The notes: generated by a model not told the origin, from the sequence alone. DNA of 64,000 bases from Paenibacillus lacisoli (GCF_030580655.1 NZ_JAUQTB010000006.1:124001-188000); one strand, 5' to 3'; counted from the first letter of the stretch, positions 27,326-40,797 are shown. Program-made: numbers and translations.

Positions 27326-28048
27326 TCATTTGCGGCATCTGATACGGAGCATGGAATTGGCCTGATATTGGAACTCATAGCTGACGGTCTGCTCCAGCAC
27401 TTCATAACCCCGGCTTTTCAGATCAGCGATCAGCGGGTCAAGACCGGCATATCGTTCGCCGGCAAGATTCACAAGCGGGAAGATCCGAAGCTCCTCTCTG
27501 GCAACGCGCAGCAGTTCATCCACAGCAGCTTTATGAAAAATCTTATCCAGCCGGTCTGCATACATGAACAGGAAATGCGCAGACAGCACCAAGTCAAACT
27601 GACGATCCTTGAAGGGCAGCACAGGCAGTGCTGCAGGGATGTACCGCTCAGGTCGTGAAGCCATATCCTGCACACAGTCTTCCAGCGCCTGAAGCCGGGC
27701 TGCCTGGAGATCCGGGATGCTGCGGAAATACTCCCATCTGAAATTCGCCGAGGCGTCCGCCATGTTGGTCGTGGCATGTTCGACATCCAATCGTCCTTTG
27801 TCTTCCAAGGTATCAATATCATGGTCATAAGCGATATCACATGCAGTGATATCCAGCCCTTTAGCTGAACCTTTCGCCGTAAAAGAACACGCCCCCGCCG
27901 GACAATCCAGAACAGATTTACCTTCAAGCTCCTCCGTGGACAGATCAAACATACGCATGTATTCCTCGAACGTCCGGCCGATAAAAATAACCCGTGCCAA
28001 TTCCAGTCTTGTTCCTGCCTGGTCTAACCTCATCTTATCTGCACTCAT
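27326..28048 (-). CDS. SAM-dependent methyltransferase-like protein
   Basis: A 240-residue soluble protein. SVLDCPAGACSFTA is the glycine-rich SAM-binding loop (D-x-G-x-G variant with Pro-Ala), ITACDIAYD the acidic end of strand 2, and RQFDLVLSAHFLFMY motif IV. A C-terminal FPLVNLAG segment matches proteins annotated as class I methyltransferases in Bacilli. Substrate unknown. GAGGTGAG precedes the ATG. It is monocistronic and divergent from the YheC/D-type gene. Confidence 0.75.
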   Translation of the reverse strand: MSADKMRLDQAGTRLELARVIFIGRTFEEYMRMFDLSTEELEGKSVLDCPAGACSFTAKGSAKGLDITACDIAYDHDIDTLEDKGRLDVEHATTNMADASANFRWEYFRSIPDLQAARLQALEDCVQDMASRPERYIPAALPVLPFKDRQFDLVLSAHFLFMYADRLDKIFHKAAVDELLRVAREELRIFPLVNLAGERYAGLDPLIADLKSRGYEVLEQTVSYEFQYQANSMLRIRCRK

Positions 28049-28229
28049 CTCAGCTCACCTCATCTGTGGAATTCGTTTCCACCTCATTATAGCCTATTTC
28101 TCATCGAATAAAATTCCTTAACCGGCAGACCAATGTCCATTCTTCACAAAAATAAGGCGCTTGTATCTGACAGAAGTGTACTTGTCCCGAATATAGTACT
28201 ATCAAACCTGGACTAAGGGGATAACCAAT

Positions 28230-28988
28230 ATGCCAATTCGCAAAGTAAGGAGCAAGCTGCTAAAAGGAATTGCCTTGAAAAGTCATCGGGGCCTGCGGCG
28301 ATACCTGCCGGAGACACACAGCTACAGACCCTATCGATTGAAGAAAATGTTAAGAAGACATCGTACCGTATTTATTAAACCTGATGGCGGCAGCCAAGGA
28401 AAAGGCATCGTTCGTGTCAGACGCATGACCCGCCGTACTTACAAAGTGTCCTGGGACTTGCGAAGCCAGAGGGTCCGCAGACGTTATTTGAAGCGTGCAG
28501 TCGGAAGAAAATTGAATCCTTACCGCAGATATGTCATCCAGCGAGGAATATCGCTGGCCAAATATCACGGCCGCCGGATTGATATTCGCGTGTATATGCA
28601 GAAACCGAGCCACCATTGGCTGATCTCAGGTAAGGTGACACGCGTTGGCGCACCGGGGCGGTTTGTCACGAATTTCAGCCAGGGAGCTTATCCGGAAAGG
28701 CTGACCAAGGTTCTGCATTCGCTCTATTCGCATCAACCGCACAAGGTCAAGTCCGTACTGAATCGGATCGACCGGATTTCTTATCGTGCAGCGGAGACGT
28801 TAGACCGGAGGTATCCAGGGCTTCGGCAGCTGGGGATTGATATCGGACTGGACCGCAGAGGGCGGATCTGGATCATTGAGGTGAATACGAACCCGGGACA
28901 CAGCACATTCCGTAATCTGAAAAATAAAACGATGTATCACAACATTATCCGGCGCAAATGCATAATTCACTCCCGTTATGCCCGCTAA
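28230..28988 (+). CDS. YheC/YheD-like endospore coat-associated ATP-grasp protein
   Basis: A very basic 252-residue protein of the YheC/YheD family (ATP-grasp fold). FIKPDGGSQGKGIVRVRR is the ATP-grasp loop, RIDIRVYMQK and LGIDIGLDRRGRIWIIEVN with NTNPGHSTF form the metal/ATP site. Related proteins localise to the spore coat. It is shorter than YheC/D (about 360-450), lacking their N-terminal part, as do many Paenibacillus paralogues. AAGGGG precedes the ATG. Confidence 0.8.
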   Translation: MPIRKVRSKLLKGIALKSHRGLRRYLPETHSYRPYRLKKMLRRHRTVFIKPDGGSQGKGIVRVRRMTRRTYKVSWDLRSQRVRRRYLKRAVGRKLNPYRRYVIQRGISLAKYHGRRIDIRVYMQKPSHHWLISGKVTRVGAPGRFVTNFSQGAYPERLTKVLHSLYSHQPHKVKSVLNRIDRISYRAAETLDRRYPGLRQLGIDIGLDRRGRIWIIEVNTNPGHSTFRNLKNKTMYHNIIRRKCIIHSRYAR

Positions 28989-29002
28989 ACGAATACAGGA
29001 TT

Positions 29003-29037
29003 AAAGGGCGCTCTCCTCACAGGGAAGGGCGCCTTTT
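29003..29037 (+). terminator. Terminator after the YheC/D-like gene
   Basis: AAAGG-GCGC pairs with GGCGCCTTT with a small bulge; TTTTT follows. Confidence 0.7.
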
Positions 29038-29068
29038 TACATAAAGGTGCAGATCGAGCGAAGCTTTT

Positions 29069-29110
29069 TTTACAGTTTACATTTCTTAGGAAGATTAACA
29101 AAGGTTATAA
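29069..29110 (+). promoter_or_regulatory. Possible PhoP-like repeats upstream of the Ugp-type operon
   Basis: TTTACA (29069, 29076), TTAACA (29095) and TTATAA (29105) resemble PhoP half-sites, but the spacing is not a clean 11 bp. Suggestive only because Ugp-type transporters are often phosphate-controlled. Confidence 0.25.
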
Positions 29111-29213
29111 CCCGAATTGACGCTCTCGTGACACCCGCTCCTTACACTAACAGAGGTAAGACAAGCCAAGGCATACAGAAGTTAACTTAACAAAGGTGGG
29201 TGTGAATGTTTGA

Positions 29214-30176
29214 ATGAGTGACCTGGATAATCAACTGAGCCTGCCCGCTAAAGGGCGTCCGGTATATGAACGCAAGGCTGTAAAACCAGCTTCTCTCAAA
29301 GCTCTCCGGCTCCGGGAAAATGTACTGGCCTATGCATTTCTGGCACCATCACTGCTGATATTTGCTGTCTTTCTGTTCTATCCTATGCTGAAATCCGTGT
29401 ACCTCAGCCTGCATGCAACCGATCCAACCGGACAGATTGCAGGTTATGTGGGATTGGACAACTTTACTTCATTATTCAAATCCGGTGTTTTCCTGCAAGG
29501 CATTAAGGTTACAGCGCTGTTCGCGCTCCTGACTGTACCGACAGGCATGCTGCTGGCTCTGCTCTTGGCAGCCATGACCCACACGAAGCTGCGGGGAATG
29601 CGTTTTTTCCAGTTTGCATTCTCGCTGCCTATGGTATTATCCGTCGGTTCGTCCGCAGTCATCTGGAAATTTCTGTTTCACCCGACACTGGGCATGTTCA
29701 ATTACCTGCTCAGCAAGATCGGCGTCGATCCGATTCCGTGGCTGACCAGCCCGGATTGGGCACTTCTATCCATTTCACTGATGACGGTCTGGATGAATCT
29801 TGGCTTTAACTACATTATTCTGTCGAGCGGCCTGCAGGGCATTCCGGATGAAATTTATGAGAGTGCCAAAATGGACGGTGCCGGCCCGATGGTTACATTC
29901 TGGCGGATCTCCATGCCGATGCTGTCGCCAACCCTGTTCTTCGTACTGGTCGTCTCCATTATTAGTGCGTTCCAGTCCTTCGGCCAGATCAACATTATGA
30001 CGGGCGGCGGCCCTGTGAACAGTACGAATGTATTCGTGTATTCCATCTACCAGGAAGCCTTCGTGAACTTTAGATTCGGGACTGGCAGTGCGCAGGCATT
30101 GGTTCTGTTCGCCGTGATTCTGCTGCTGACAATCATTCAATTCAAATGGGTGGAAAGGAAAGTACATTACCAATGA
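29214..30176 (+). CDS. ABC sugar/glycerol-3-phosphate permease, UgpA-like
   Basis: A 320-residue inner-membrane permease (six helices, MalF/UgpA branch). The EAA loop that docks to the ATPase is ESAKMDGAGPMVTFWRISMP. N-terminal YAFLAPSLLIFAVFLFYPML is typical. The ATG lies 13 bases after AAAGGTGG and overlaps a three-codon ORF (ATG TTT GAA TGA), which may couple translation. The second permease overlaps it by four bases, and the binding protein follows. No ATPase gene is present; such Firmicute systems usually share MsmX/UgpC-type ATPases encoded elsewhere. Confidence 0.88.
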   Translation: MSDLDNQLSLPAKGRPVYERKAVKPASLKALRLRENVLAYAFLAPSLLIFAVFLFYPMLKSVYLSLHATDPTGQIAGYVGLDNFTSLFKSGVFLQGIKVTALFALLTVPTGMLLALLLAAMTHTKLRGMRFFQFAFSLPMVLSVGSSAVIWKFLFHPTLGMFNYLLSKIGVDPIPWLTSPDWALLSISLMTVWMNLGFNYIILSSGLQGIPDEIYESAKMDGAGPMVTFWRISMPMLSPTLFFVLVVSIISAFQSFGQINIMTGGGPVNSTNVFVYSIYQEAFVNFRFGTGSAQALVLFAVILLLTIIQFKWVERKVHYQ

Positions 30177-30994
30177 ACATTCGAGTTTCCAGAACCCTGT
30201 TGTACATACTGCTGTCCGTGTTTGCACTGCTCGTGCTGTATCCGGTGCTGTACACCTTCTTTATGGCCGTCATGTCGCCGGAGGAAGCGAGTGCTTTTCC
30301 GCCGCATCTGTTCCCGCACACGTTCCGTATGGCGAACTTCGCCGAAGCGCTTGATATCGTACCGATCGCCAGGTTTATCGGGAATACCTTCCTGATCTCC
30401 GGTCTGACGACGCTGGGTCAGCTGATTACAGCGAGTATGGCGGCATACGCCTTTGCCAAGATGGAATTCCGCGGTAAAAATATCCTCTTCGCCATGTTCG
30501 TGGCAACAATGATGATTCCGTGGGAAGTGACGATCATCCCGAACTATCTGACGGTTCGCAGCTGGAACTGGCTTGACAGCTACCAAGGACTGACGGTTCC
30601 GTTTCTGGCCTCCGCCTTTGGTACGTTCCTGCTGCGGCAGTTCTTCATGCAGCTGCCGAAGGAGCTGTTCGAAGCGGCCCGGATGGACGGCTGCGGTCAC
30701 ATCCGTTACTTTCTGTTCCATGTGCTGCCGCTCTCCAGACCGGCGCTGGGCACACTGGCTGTCTATTCCTTTCTGAACATGTATAATTCGTATCTCTGGC
30801 CGCTGCTGGTGACGAACAGCGAGAAGATGAGGACGGTTCAGATCGGGATTTCTATGCTGGAATTTCAGGAGTCAACCTCGTGGAATCTGGTATTTGCCGG
30901 AACGGCGCTTGTCATTCTTCCGTCGCTGCTGCTCCTGGTCTTCGGTTTGAAGCAGCTGGTGCGCGGTATGGCTGCCGGAGCGCTCAAAGGTTAA
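30173..30994 (+). CDS. ABC sugar/glycerol-3-phosphate permease, UgpE-like
   Basis: The 273-residue MalG/UgpE-type partner permease. The ATG overlaps the preceding stop (ATGA), so the longer frame from 30146 is rejected. EAA loop: FEAARMDGCGHIRYFLFHVL. It contains MMIPWEVTIIPNYLTVRSWNW, conserved in UgpE. Together with the first permease it forms the membrane channel of an importer. Confidence 0.9.
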   Translation: MNIRVSRTLLYILLSVFALLVLYPVLYTFFMAVMSPEEASAFPPHLFPHTFRMANFAEALDIVPIARFIGNTFLISGLTTLGQLITASMAAYAFAKMEFRGKNILFAMFVATMMIPWEVTIIPNYLTVRSWNWLDSYQGLTVPFLASAFGTFLLRQFFMQLPKELFEAARMDGCGHIRYFLFHVLPLSRPALGTLAVYSFLNMYNSYLWPLLVTNSEKMRTVQIGISMLEFQESTSWNLVFAGTALVILPSLLLLVFGLKQLVRGMAAGALKG

Positions 30995-31082
30995 TGGATA
31001 AGCCGCGATGACCACGAAGTCAACTGCATCATGCAGATGATGATAGATAATAAATGAGATCGACAAAGGAGAGAGTGGGGAA

Positions 31083-32441
31083 ATGAAGTTGTTTCGAATG
31101 AGAAATGTCATGGCCACCGTATTGGCGTCCGTGATGCTGGTTACAGCAGGGTGCAGCGGCAAATCGGCAGCAGAGGAGAATCCGGGCGGTGAAGCGTCCA
31201 GCGGATCACCTGTCAAAATCACCTGGTGGCATTCCATGTCCGGAGCGGGTGAGAAAGCCATTCAGAAAATCACCTCTAACTTTAATGCTTCACACAAGGA
31301 CATCCAGGTCGAAGCCGTGTATCAGGGCAAATACGATGACAGTCTCAACAAACTGAAAGCTTCCATGGGATCGAACAGCGGTCCGGATCTGATTCAGGTA
31401 TATGAAATCGGCAGTAAATTCATGATTGATTCCAAAGCCATTACACCTGTACAGCAATTCATCGATCAAGACAAATTTGATCTGTCCCAGCTGGAACCGA
31501 ACATTACCCGCTACTATACGATTGACGGCAAGCTGAACGCGATGCCTTTTAACACATCCAATCCGATTTTGTACTATAACAAAGATGCATTCAAAGCTGC
31601 GGGTCTTGACCCTGAGAATCCGCCGAAAACGTACAGTGAATTCGAGAAAGCGGCCAAAGCGCTGAGCAAAGACGGTAAAGCAGGAGCTTCCATCGCTATC
31701 TACGGCTGGTTTATGGAGCAGCTGTTCGCTAACCAGAATGCGGAATATGTGAGTAATGGCAACGGTCGTGACGGTGCGGCAACAGAATCGCTGCTGAACA
31801 GCGAAGCTGGTGTGAAGACGTTGACATGGTGGAAGAAGATGGTCGATGAGAAAATCGTCGCCAACCTGGGACGCAGCACAGATGACACAACGAACGCTTT
31901 TGCTGCAGGCCAAATTGCCATGACACTGGACTCTACCGCTTCCCTTCGCAAAGTAGTTGGACAAGTAAACGGTAAATTCGAAGTAGGTACAGGATTCCTG
32001 CCGCGTGCCGATGAAGCCACAGAAGGCGGCGTTGTCGTCGGCGGCGCAAGTCTGTATATCATGAATAACAAACCGGAAGCCCAGCAGAAGGCAGCCTGGG
32101 AGTTTATCAAATATGTAGCGTCTCCAGAAGTACAGGCTCAATGGAGCGTGGATACCGGTTACTTCCCGATCACGAAAGCGGCTTATGACCAGCAGGTGCT
32201 GAAGGATAACATGACCAAATATCCGCAGTTCCAGACCGCGGTTGATCAGCTGCATGCTTCTGTTGAGAGCAAGGCGACTCAAGGTGCCGTTATGGGGATC
32301 TTCCCTGAAGCCCGTCAGCTTGTTGAAGGTGCGGTAGAAGCCGCGTTGAACGGACAGCAGGAGCCGAAAGCGGCACTGGATCAGGCAGCCAAGCAAATTA
32401 CTGAAAAGCTGGGCCAATATAACTCCACGGTTCAGAAGTAA
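31083..32441 (+). CDS. Substrate-binding lipoprotein, UgpB-like
   Basis: A 452-residue lipoprotein: basic start, hydrophobic segment and lipobox LVTAGC, then a long flexible linker. ITWWHSMSGAGEKAIQKI, AVYQGKYDDSLNKLKASM and IQVYEIGSKFMIDSKAI align with UgpB, which binds glycerol 3-phosphate and glycerophosphodiesters. The neighbouring secreted 5'-nucleotidase/phosphodiesterase supports a phosphorylated substrate, but a plain sugar cannot be excluded. AAAGGAGAG precedes the ATG. Confidence 0.85.
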   Translation: MKLFRMRNVMATVLASVMLVTAGCSGKSAAEENPGGEASSGSPVKITWWHSMSGAGEKAIQKITSNFNASHKDIQVEAVYQGKYDDSLNKLKASMGSNSGPDLIQVYEIGSKFMIDSKAITPVQQFIDQDKFDLSQLEPNITRYYTIDGKLNAMPFNTSNPILYYNKDAFKAAGLDPENPPKTYSEFEKAAKALSKDGKAGASIAIYGWFMEQLFANQNAEYVSNGNGRDGAATESLLNSEAGVKTLTWWKKMVDEKIVANLGRSTDDTTNAFAAGQIAMTLDSTASLRKVVGQVNGKFEVGTGFLPRADEATEGGVVVGGASLYIMNNKPEAQQKAAWEFIKYVASPEVQAQWSVDTGYFPITKAAYDQQVLKDNMTKYPQFQTAVDQLHASVESKATQGAVMGIFPEARQLVEGAVEAALNGQQEPKAALDQAAKQITEKLGQYNSTVQK

Positions 32442-32558
32442 CGCCCCCAATACCCATTATCCGACCGGCCTGTACTCCCTCATGGGCCAAGCGCAGAGCA
32501 GCCCTCCCCCGGGCTGCTCTGTTCTATTTTATTATGAACAAGAGGAGGATTAACTGGA

Positions 32559-34799
32559 ATGAGAATAAACCATGCACATTGGAGAAGCACTAAAGCCTTG
32601 ATGACAGCTGCACTGCTGTCCACCTTGATCCTGCCTGCCTATATCGGTAAAGCACAGGCTGCCGAAGCGGCCGGGAATGGAAGCAACCGACCGGTAGATT
32701 CCTATCATCTTCGTATCCTGCACACCAATGACACGCATGCCCATCTGGACAATGCAGCGAAGCGGATTACAGCCATTAAGCAGGCCCGTAACGATCAGAC
32801 CCTGCTGCTTGATGCAGGAGATGTGTTCTCCGGCACGCTTTATTTTAATCAATACAATGGGCTGGCCGATTTGTTCTTCATGAATATGGCAGGATATGAC
32901 GCCATGACGTTTGGTAATCACGAGTTTGATAAAGGTCCTGCTGCACTCGCCAGCTTCATTAGGGATGCCAAATTTCCGTTCGTCAGCTCAAATATTGATT
33001 TCAGCAGGGATAAGGATCTTGGAGGACTTTATCGGGACAAGACAGGAGGCAGGGGGGATTCCAGCGGGATCTATCCAGCCATAGTTAAAGATGTGAACGG
33101 GGAGAAGATCGGCATCTTCGGACTCACTACAGCAGATACTGCCTCGCTCTCCTCACCGGGTGAGAATATCCGCTTCAAGGCTTATGCAGTCAGCGCTCAG
33201 GCAGTGATTGATCAGCTGCAGAGGCAGGGTGTCAACAAAATTGTAGCATTGTCTCATCTGGGCTATAGTGAGGATCAGAAGTTGGCTAACGCGGTAAAGG
33301 GGCTGGATATCATTGTAGGCGGCCACTCCCATACGAAATTAACAGAGCCCGCCGTCATCCACGCTGACAGCGAACCGACCGTGATTGTTCAGACAGGAGA
33401 ATACAACCAGTTTCTCGGACAGCTGGATGCTGCTTTTGACGATAAAGGGGTTTTAAAAGGCTGGAACGGCAAGCTGATCGAACTGGATGCGAAGGACGAA
33501 GCGAAGAAGGATGTCATTGCTGCAGATCCGTCTGCTGCTGCCCAGCTGCAGACATATGCTGCTTCACTGGAGGAGCTAAAGAAAAAGGTGATCGGCAAAA
33601 CGAACGTAATCCTGGACGGAGAGCGGGGAAATGTCCGCAAGAAGGAAACCAATCTGGGCGACTTTATGGCTGACGGTATGCTGAACAAGGTGAAAAGCCT
33701 GGTGAAGGCACCGGACGCCAAGGGCTATATAACGATTCAGAATGGCGGAGGCATCCGGGCTTCCCTGCCGGCAGGCGATATTACTTTGGGCGGCCTGTTA
33801 ACGGTGATGCCTTATGCCAATAACTTGACTGCGCTTAAGATGACGGGACAAGAAATCAAGGAGGCGCTGGAGAATGGCGTCAGCGGTGTTGAAAGCGGAG
33901 AAGGGCGGTTCCCGCAGGTTGCAGGGATGCGCTTCTATTATGACTCAACCAAACCGAAAGAGAAGCTGGATTCCGTAAGCGGTCAGGTGCAGCAGCAGGG
34001 CAGCCGGATCATGAAGGTTCAGATCAAGGGTGAGAATGGCAAGTACAGCGACATGGATCCGAATGCTTATTACATCGTTGCGACCAACTCCTTCACTGCA
34101 GGAGGCGGTGATTTCTACCGTTCGATGAAAAAAGCAAAGGATGCCGGCCGTTCGTATGAATTGAACCTGGTCGATTATGAAGTGTTTCAGGAGCATTTGA
34201 AGCAGACCGGTACGGTTACAGCAGCTGCAGAGGGCAGGGTAATTGACCTGGCAGGAGCTCAGCTTCCGGCCGATGCGGCAGACAGTTCCACTAGTGGGGG
34301 AGCGAGCACTCCCGTCCAGCAGCCGGCTGTTTTCTCGGATATGAATGGACACTGGGCGGCCGACGCGGTAAACAAAGCTTCATCTGTGGGAGTGGTTACT
34401 GGCTATGGTGACAGCCGGTTCCGGCCGGATGCTGCTATAAGCCGTGCGGAGTTTGCAGTCCTGCTAAGCCGGGCTCTGGAACAGCAGTCCGAATCACAGA
34501 CCTCGACGGAGGCCACGGTTCAGCAGGCTCCTAAGGATGCCAACCAGATTCCTGTCTGGGCGCAGGCAGCTGCAGCGAAGCTGACGGCTCAGGGGATTCT
34601 GAAGCTGGGGACGGATGGGGGCTTTCGCCCGGGAGATCCGGTCACACGGGAAGAGCTGTCAGCGGCACTGGCGAAGGCTTATGGCTGGAAGAGTGAAGAA
34701 ATCACCGGATTACAAGCTGTTTTTGGCGGGCGGAGCAAGTCAGCTGGAGCAACCCGGGCTGAAGCAGCCGCAGCGGTGATGCTCGGTCTCCAGTTCTGA
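32559..34799 (+). CDS. Secreted 5'-nucleotidase/2',3'-cyclic phosphodiesterase with SLH domains
   Basis: 746 residues. A signal peptide (cleavage near AQA-AEA) precedes a calcineurin-like metallophosphatase domain (LHTNDTHAHLD, DAGDVFSGT, FGNHEFD, GGHSHTK), then the 5'-nucleotidase C-terminal domain (NGGGIRASLPAGDI, FTAGGGDFY). A Ser/Thr/Gly linker leads to about two S-layer homology repeats (FSDMNGHWAADAVNKASS, FRPDAAISRAEFAVLL), which bind pyruvylated wall polymers. It releases phosphate and nucleosides at the cell surface. It follows the Ugp-like transporter by 118 bp and may be co-regulated. Confidence 0.93.
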   Translation: MRINHAHWRSTKALMTAALLSTLILPAYIGKAQAAEAAGNGSNRPVDSYHLRILHTNDTHAHLDNAAKRITAIKQARNDQTLLLDAGDVFSGTLYFNQYNGLADLFFMNMAGYDAMTFGNHEFDKGPAALASFIRDAKFPFVSSNIDFSRDKDLGGLYRDKTGGRGDSSGIYPAIVKDVNGEKIGIFGLTTADTASLSSPGENIRFKAYAVSAQAVIDQLQRQGVNKIVALSHLGYSEDQKLANAVKGLDIIVGGHSHTKLTEPAVIHADSEPTVIVQTGEYNQFLGQLDAAFDDKGVLKGWNGKLIELDAKDEAKKDVIAADPSAAAQLQTYAASLEELKKKVIGKTNVILDGERGNVRKKETNLGDFMADGMLNKVKSLVKAPDAKGYITIQNGGGIRASLPAGDITLGGLLTVMPYANNLTALKMTGQEIKEALENGVSGVESGEGRFPQVAGMRFYYDSTKPKEKLDSVSGQVQQQGSRIMKVQIKGENGKYSDMDPNAYYIVATNSFTAGGGDFYRSMKKAKDAGRSYELNLVDYEVFQEHLKQTGTVTAAAEGRVIDLAGAQLPADAADSSTSGGASTPVQQPAVFSDMNGHWAADAVNKASSVGVVTGYGDSRFRPDAAISRAEFAVLLSRALEQQSESQTSTEATVQQAPKDANQIPVWAQAAAAKLTAQGILKLGTDGGFRPGDPVTREELSAALAKAYGWKSEEITGLQAVFGGRSKSAGATRAEAAAAVMLGLQF

Positions 34800-34810
34800 G
34801 ATACACAAAA

Positions 34811-34844
34811 AAAGAGCTATCCCTGACCTAAGGGATAGCTCTTT
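34811..34844. terminator. Bidirectional terminator
   Basis: Perfect 14-bp stem AAAGAGCTATCCCT/AGGGATAGCTCTTT between convergent genes. Confidence 0.9.
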
Positions 34845-34850
34845 CATATT

Positions 34851-38625
<3,775 letters not shown>

Positions 38626-38749
38626 ACTCTCCACCTCGTTTCTTAATCTCTCGTTCGCAATCGTAACCCCTCGGTTCATTGCCTTTCGTTTCACAACGTT
38701 TTACATTGTAACAATAAAAGCTACAGAATATCAAACGAAAAATCTGTTC

Positions 38750-38778
38750 ATAATGTACATACAGAAAAAACTGTACAA
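38750..38778 (-). promoter_or_regulatory. Candidate promoter of the opuA operon
   Basis: Minus strand: TTGTAC, 17 bp, CATTAT. The -35 is inside a TGTACA-type inverted repeat (TGTACA...TGTACA around 38754-38777) that could be a GbsR-type operator. Confidence 0.5.
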
Positions 38779-39034
38779 ATTTAACTTTAATATTCTCGCA
38801 TATGCTCTTTTTTCCTCCCGAATGCAATGCTTTACATTTTTTTATCCATTTTTTACAATGGACCAAGGCCTTGCTAGAGCCTATAATTTCAAATGAATGT
38901 AGTATCTTGATTGTATATTGTGTTTTTTTAGCTTATTTATTCCGTTCTTGGACACTTAAATATAGGTGTAAGTCAGGATGACTGGAACTGAAATAGATCA
39001 GATAAGCATGATTGATGAATAGGAGGTTACAAGC

Positions 39035-39622
39035 ATGAGCTTGGACCAGATTAGTGAAGAACAGCGTGCCGCGGTAAGCAAAATACGCAAACGCGTGATT
39101 GAGGCTATCGGAAGAAATATGGATTTGTACGGAGTCACTTTATCTACGGGGCATTTATATGGTCTGTTGTTTTTTGCGGACAAGCCAATGACTCTGGATG
39201 AAATGGGCCGGGAAATGGAAATGAGCAAGACCAGTATGAGCACCGGAGTACGGACACTGCTTGATCTTAAAATGGTTAACAAAGTATGGACCAAAGGCTC
39301 GCGTAAGGATCTGTATGAGGTGGAATACGATTGGTACCAGACGTTCACGGATTATTTCGCTATTAAATGGAGAAAAGCGGTTGAAGGCAATCTGCAGATT
39401 CTGCGGAAGTCCATTGAAGAGATGAAGAAGCTGATCCGTCAGGAAGACAACACGCCTGAAGTGACCGGGATTCTAAAACAGGATCTGGAGAAAATGCAGC
39501 AGGCCGAAGCTTATTACCGCTGGCTGGACCGGCTGATTGATGTGATGGAGGATGAGGAGATCTACAAGCTGGTGCCCAAAGAAGAGATCCGTTCGGAACA
39601 GGACCCGGTCAGGGAACGCTGA
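39035..39622 (+). CDS. GbsR/OpcR-type MarR-like regulator of betaine genes
   Basis: 195 residues, GbsR/OpcR family. The winged helix includes KPMTLDEMGREMEMSKTSMS and TGVRTLLDLKMVNKVWTKG. B. subtilis GbsR represses choline-to-betaine genes and opuB and responds to choline; OpcR represses opuC. Placement divergent from the opuA-type operon supports local control. AGGAGG precedes the ATG. A terminator follows. Confidence 0.88.
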   Translation: MSLDQISEEQRAAVSKIRKRVIEAIGRNMDLYGVTLSTGHLYGLLFFADKPMTLDEMGREMEMSKTSMSTGVRTLLDLKMVNKVWTKGSRKDLYEVEYDWYQTFTDYFAIKWRKAVEGNLQILRKSIEEMKKLIRQEDNTPEVTGILKQDLEKMQQAEAYYRWLDRLIDVMEDEEIYKLVPKEEIRSEQDPVRER

Positions 39623-39659
39623 CTTGTCCTTCATGAGACTTATATCATGTAGAAATGGC

Positions 39660-39698
39660 AAAAGCTCCACTCCCGTGAAATAGAGGAATGGAGCTTTT
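39660..39698. terminator. Bidirectional terminator
   Basis: AAAAGCTCCA and TGGAGCTTTT with an inner TCC/GGA arm between convergent genes. Confidence 0.85.
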
Positions 39699-39705
39699 CT
39701 GGTTC

Positions 39706-40656
39706 TTATGCGGCTTCCTGCTTCTGGCGCGAAATATAGAAGAGGGTGATCCAGATCAGGATAAACCCGATCAGTTGGGTTAGCGTAACGGCTTGCTGGA
39801 AAGCAGCCCAGTTAATAATCACACCCATCATCGGAAAGCTGAGTTCGGCCAGTGTCGCATAGGATGCCTTGGTGGTGCTTAGGCCTTTGTAGTACAGCAG
39901 CAGGCTCAGCAGACCCGGCAGCAATGCCTGCAGCAGCAGGTTGATGAAGACGGCACTTACCGCCCAGCCTCCGGATGGCAGATGCCATGCTGCCCCCTCG
40001 GAGAGGGTAATCACCAGCAGCAACGGCAGGGCAAGCATGAAGCGGAGCGAAGTGACGGCCTCGTATTTCATTTTGCCGACCATGTACCGTCCCATCACAG
40101 TTGAACCTCCCCATAATGCGGCTGCGCCCATCGAGAGAAGACTTCCGATCTGAATGAAATCATTGACCTGGGTAAAAGGAAGCTGCCATCCGAACGTCAG
40201 CAGATACGTGCCGATCAGGGCAACGACGAGCAGCGTGCCGAAGAACTTCGGCAGCATTTCCTTCAGGATCCAGCGCGCCATCAGAATGGCGAACAGCGGC
40301 TGCAGCTTCTGAAGCAGGACCACTGCGTTAATGTTGCCAGAGCTCAGCGCCGTCGTGAACAGAATGGTAGCGAGAGCAGAGCCGCCCCAGGAGATGAACA
40401 GCAGCGCGCCAACCTGACGCCAGCCGATCCCTTTAAGCTCAGCACGGTTCTTCCACAGGACCGGAGCGGCCGCCAGGAACAGGAGCACATGCTCCAGCAG
40501 TACAATTTGTGTGGAAGTCATGGACTTTAACAGAAGAATACGGAATAGCGGGTCAACCCCCCAGAGGGCGGCACCCAGAACGACCAACCAGAAGCCGGCC
40601 TTAAATGGTGTTGAACGAAGCGGCCGGGATACGGCTGCTGAAGATGAGTTTATCAT
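39706..40656 (-). CDS. EamA/DMT transporter under FMN riboswitch (candidate riboflavin transporter)
   Basis: 316 residues, about ten helices in two EamA repeats. The ATG at 40656 has AAAGGAG 12 bases upstream; the longer frame to 40758 would run through the riboswitch terminator and is rejected. N-terminal FWLVVLGAALWGVDPLFRIL and C-terminal ASYATLAELSFPMMGVIINW are typical of the family. The leader holds a full FMN riboswitch and terminator, so the gene is turned off by FMN. By family knowledge, some DMT proteins under FMN riboswitches (ImpX, RibN) are riboflavin transporters; that role is inferred here. Confidence 0.85.
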   Translation of the reverse strand: MINSSSAAVSRPLRSTPFKAGFWLVVLGAALWGVDPLFRILLLKSMTSTQIVLLEHVLLFLAAAPVLWKNRAELKGIGWRQVGALLFISWGGSALATILFTTALSSGNINAVVLLQKLQPLFAILMARWILKEMLPKFFGTLLVVALIGTYLLTFGWQLPFTQVNDFIQIGSLLSMGAAALWGGSTVMGRYMVGKMKYEAVTSLRFMLALPLLLVITLSEGAAWHLPSGGWAVSAVFINLLLQALLPGLLSLLLYYKGLSTTKASYATLAELSFPMMGVIINWAAFQQAVTLTQLIGFILIWITLFYISRQKQEAA

Positions 40657-40701
40657 AGCAAGTACAAGCTCCTTTGGTGAATACAGGACCAGAGCGAAGA
40701 G

Positions 40702-40741
40702 AAAAAGCCCCGCTGTGCCTAGAAAGACGAAGCGGGGCTTG
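40702..40741 (-). terminator. FMN riboswitch terminator
   Basis: Minus strand: AAGCCCCGCT, loop, AGCGGGGCTT, then TTTTTC, between the aptamer and the EamA start. A second large hairpin (ATCAAATAAAC arms, 40741-40797) lies between it and the aptamer and may be the alternative structure. Confidence 0.8.
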
Positions 40742-40797
40742 ATCAAATAAACGTGCAAGGAATAAAGGGTTTCCCCTCATTGCATGTTTATTTGATG

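Noticed and set aside
28350..28616. Antisense ORF over the YheC/D-like gene
   Set aside because: Overlaps a gene with clear ATP-grasp motifs; no ribosome site.
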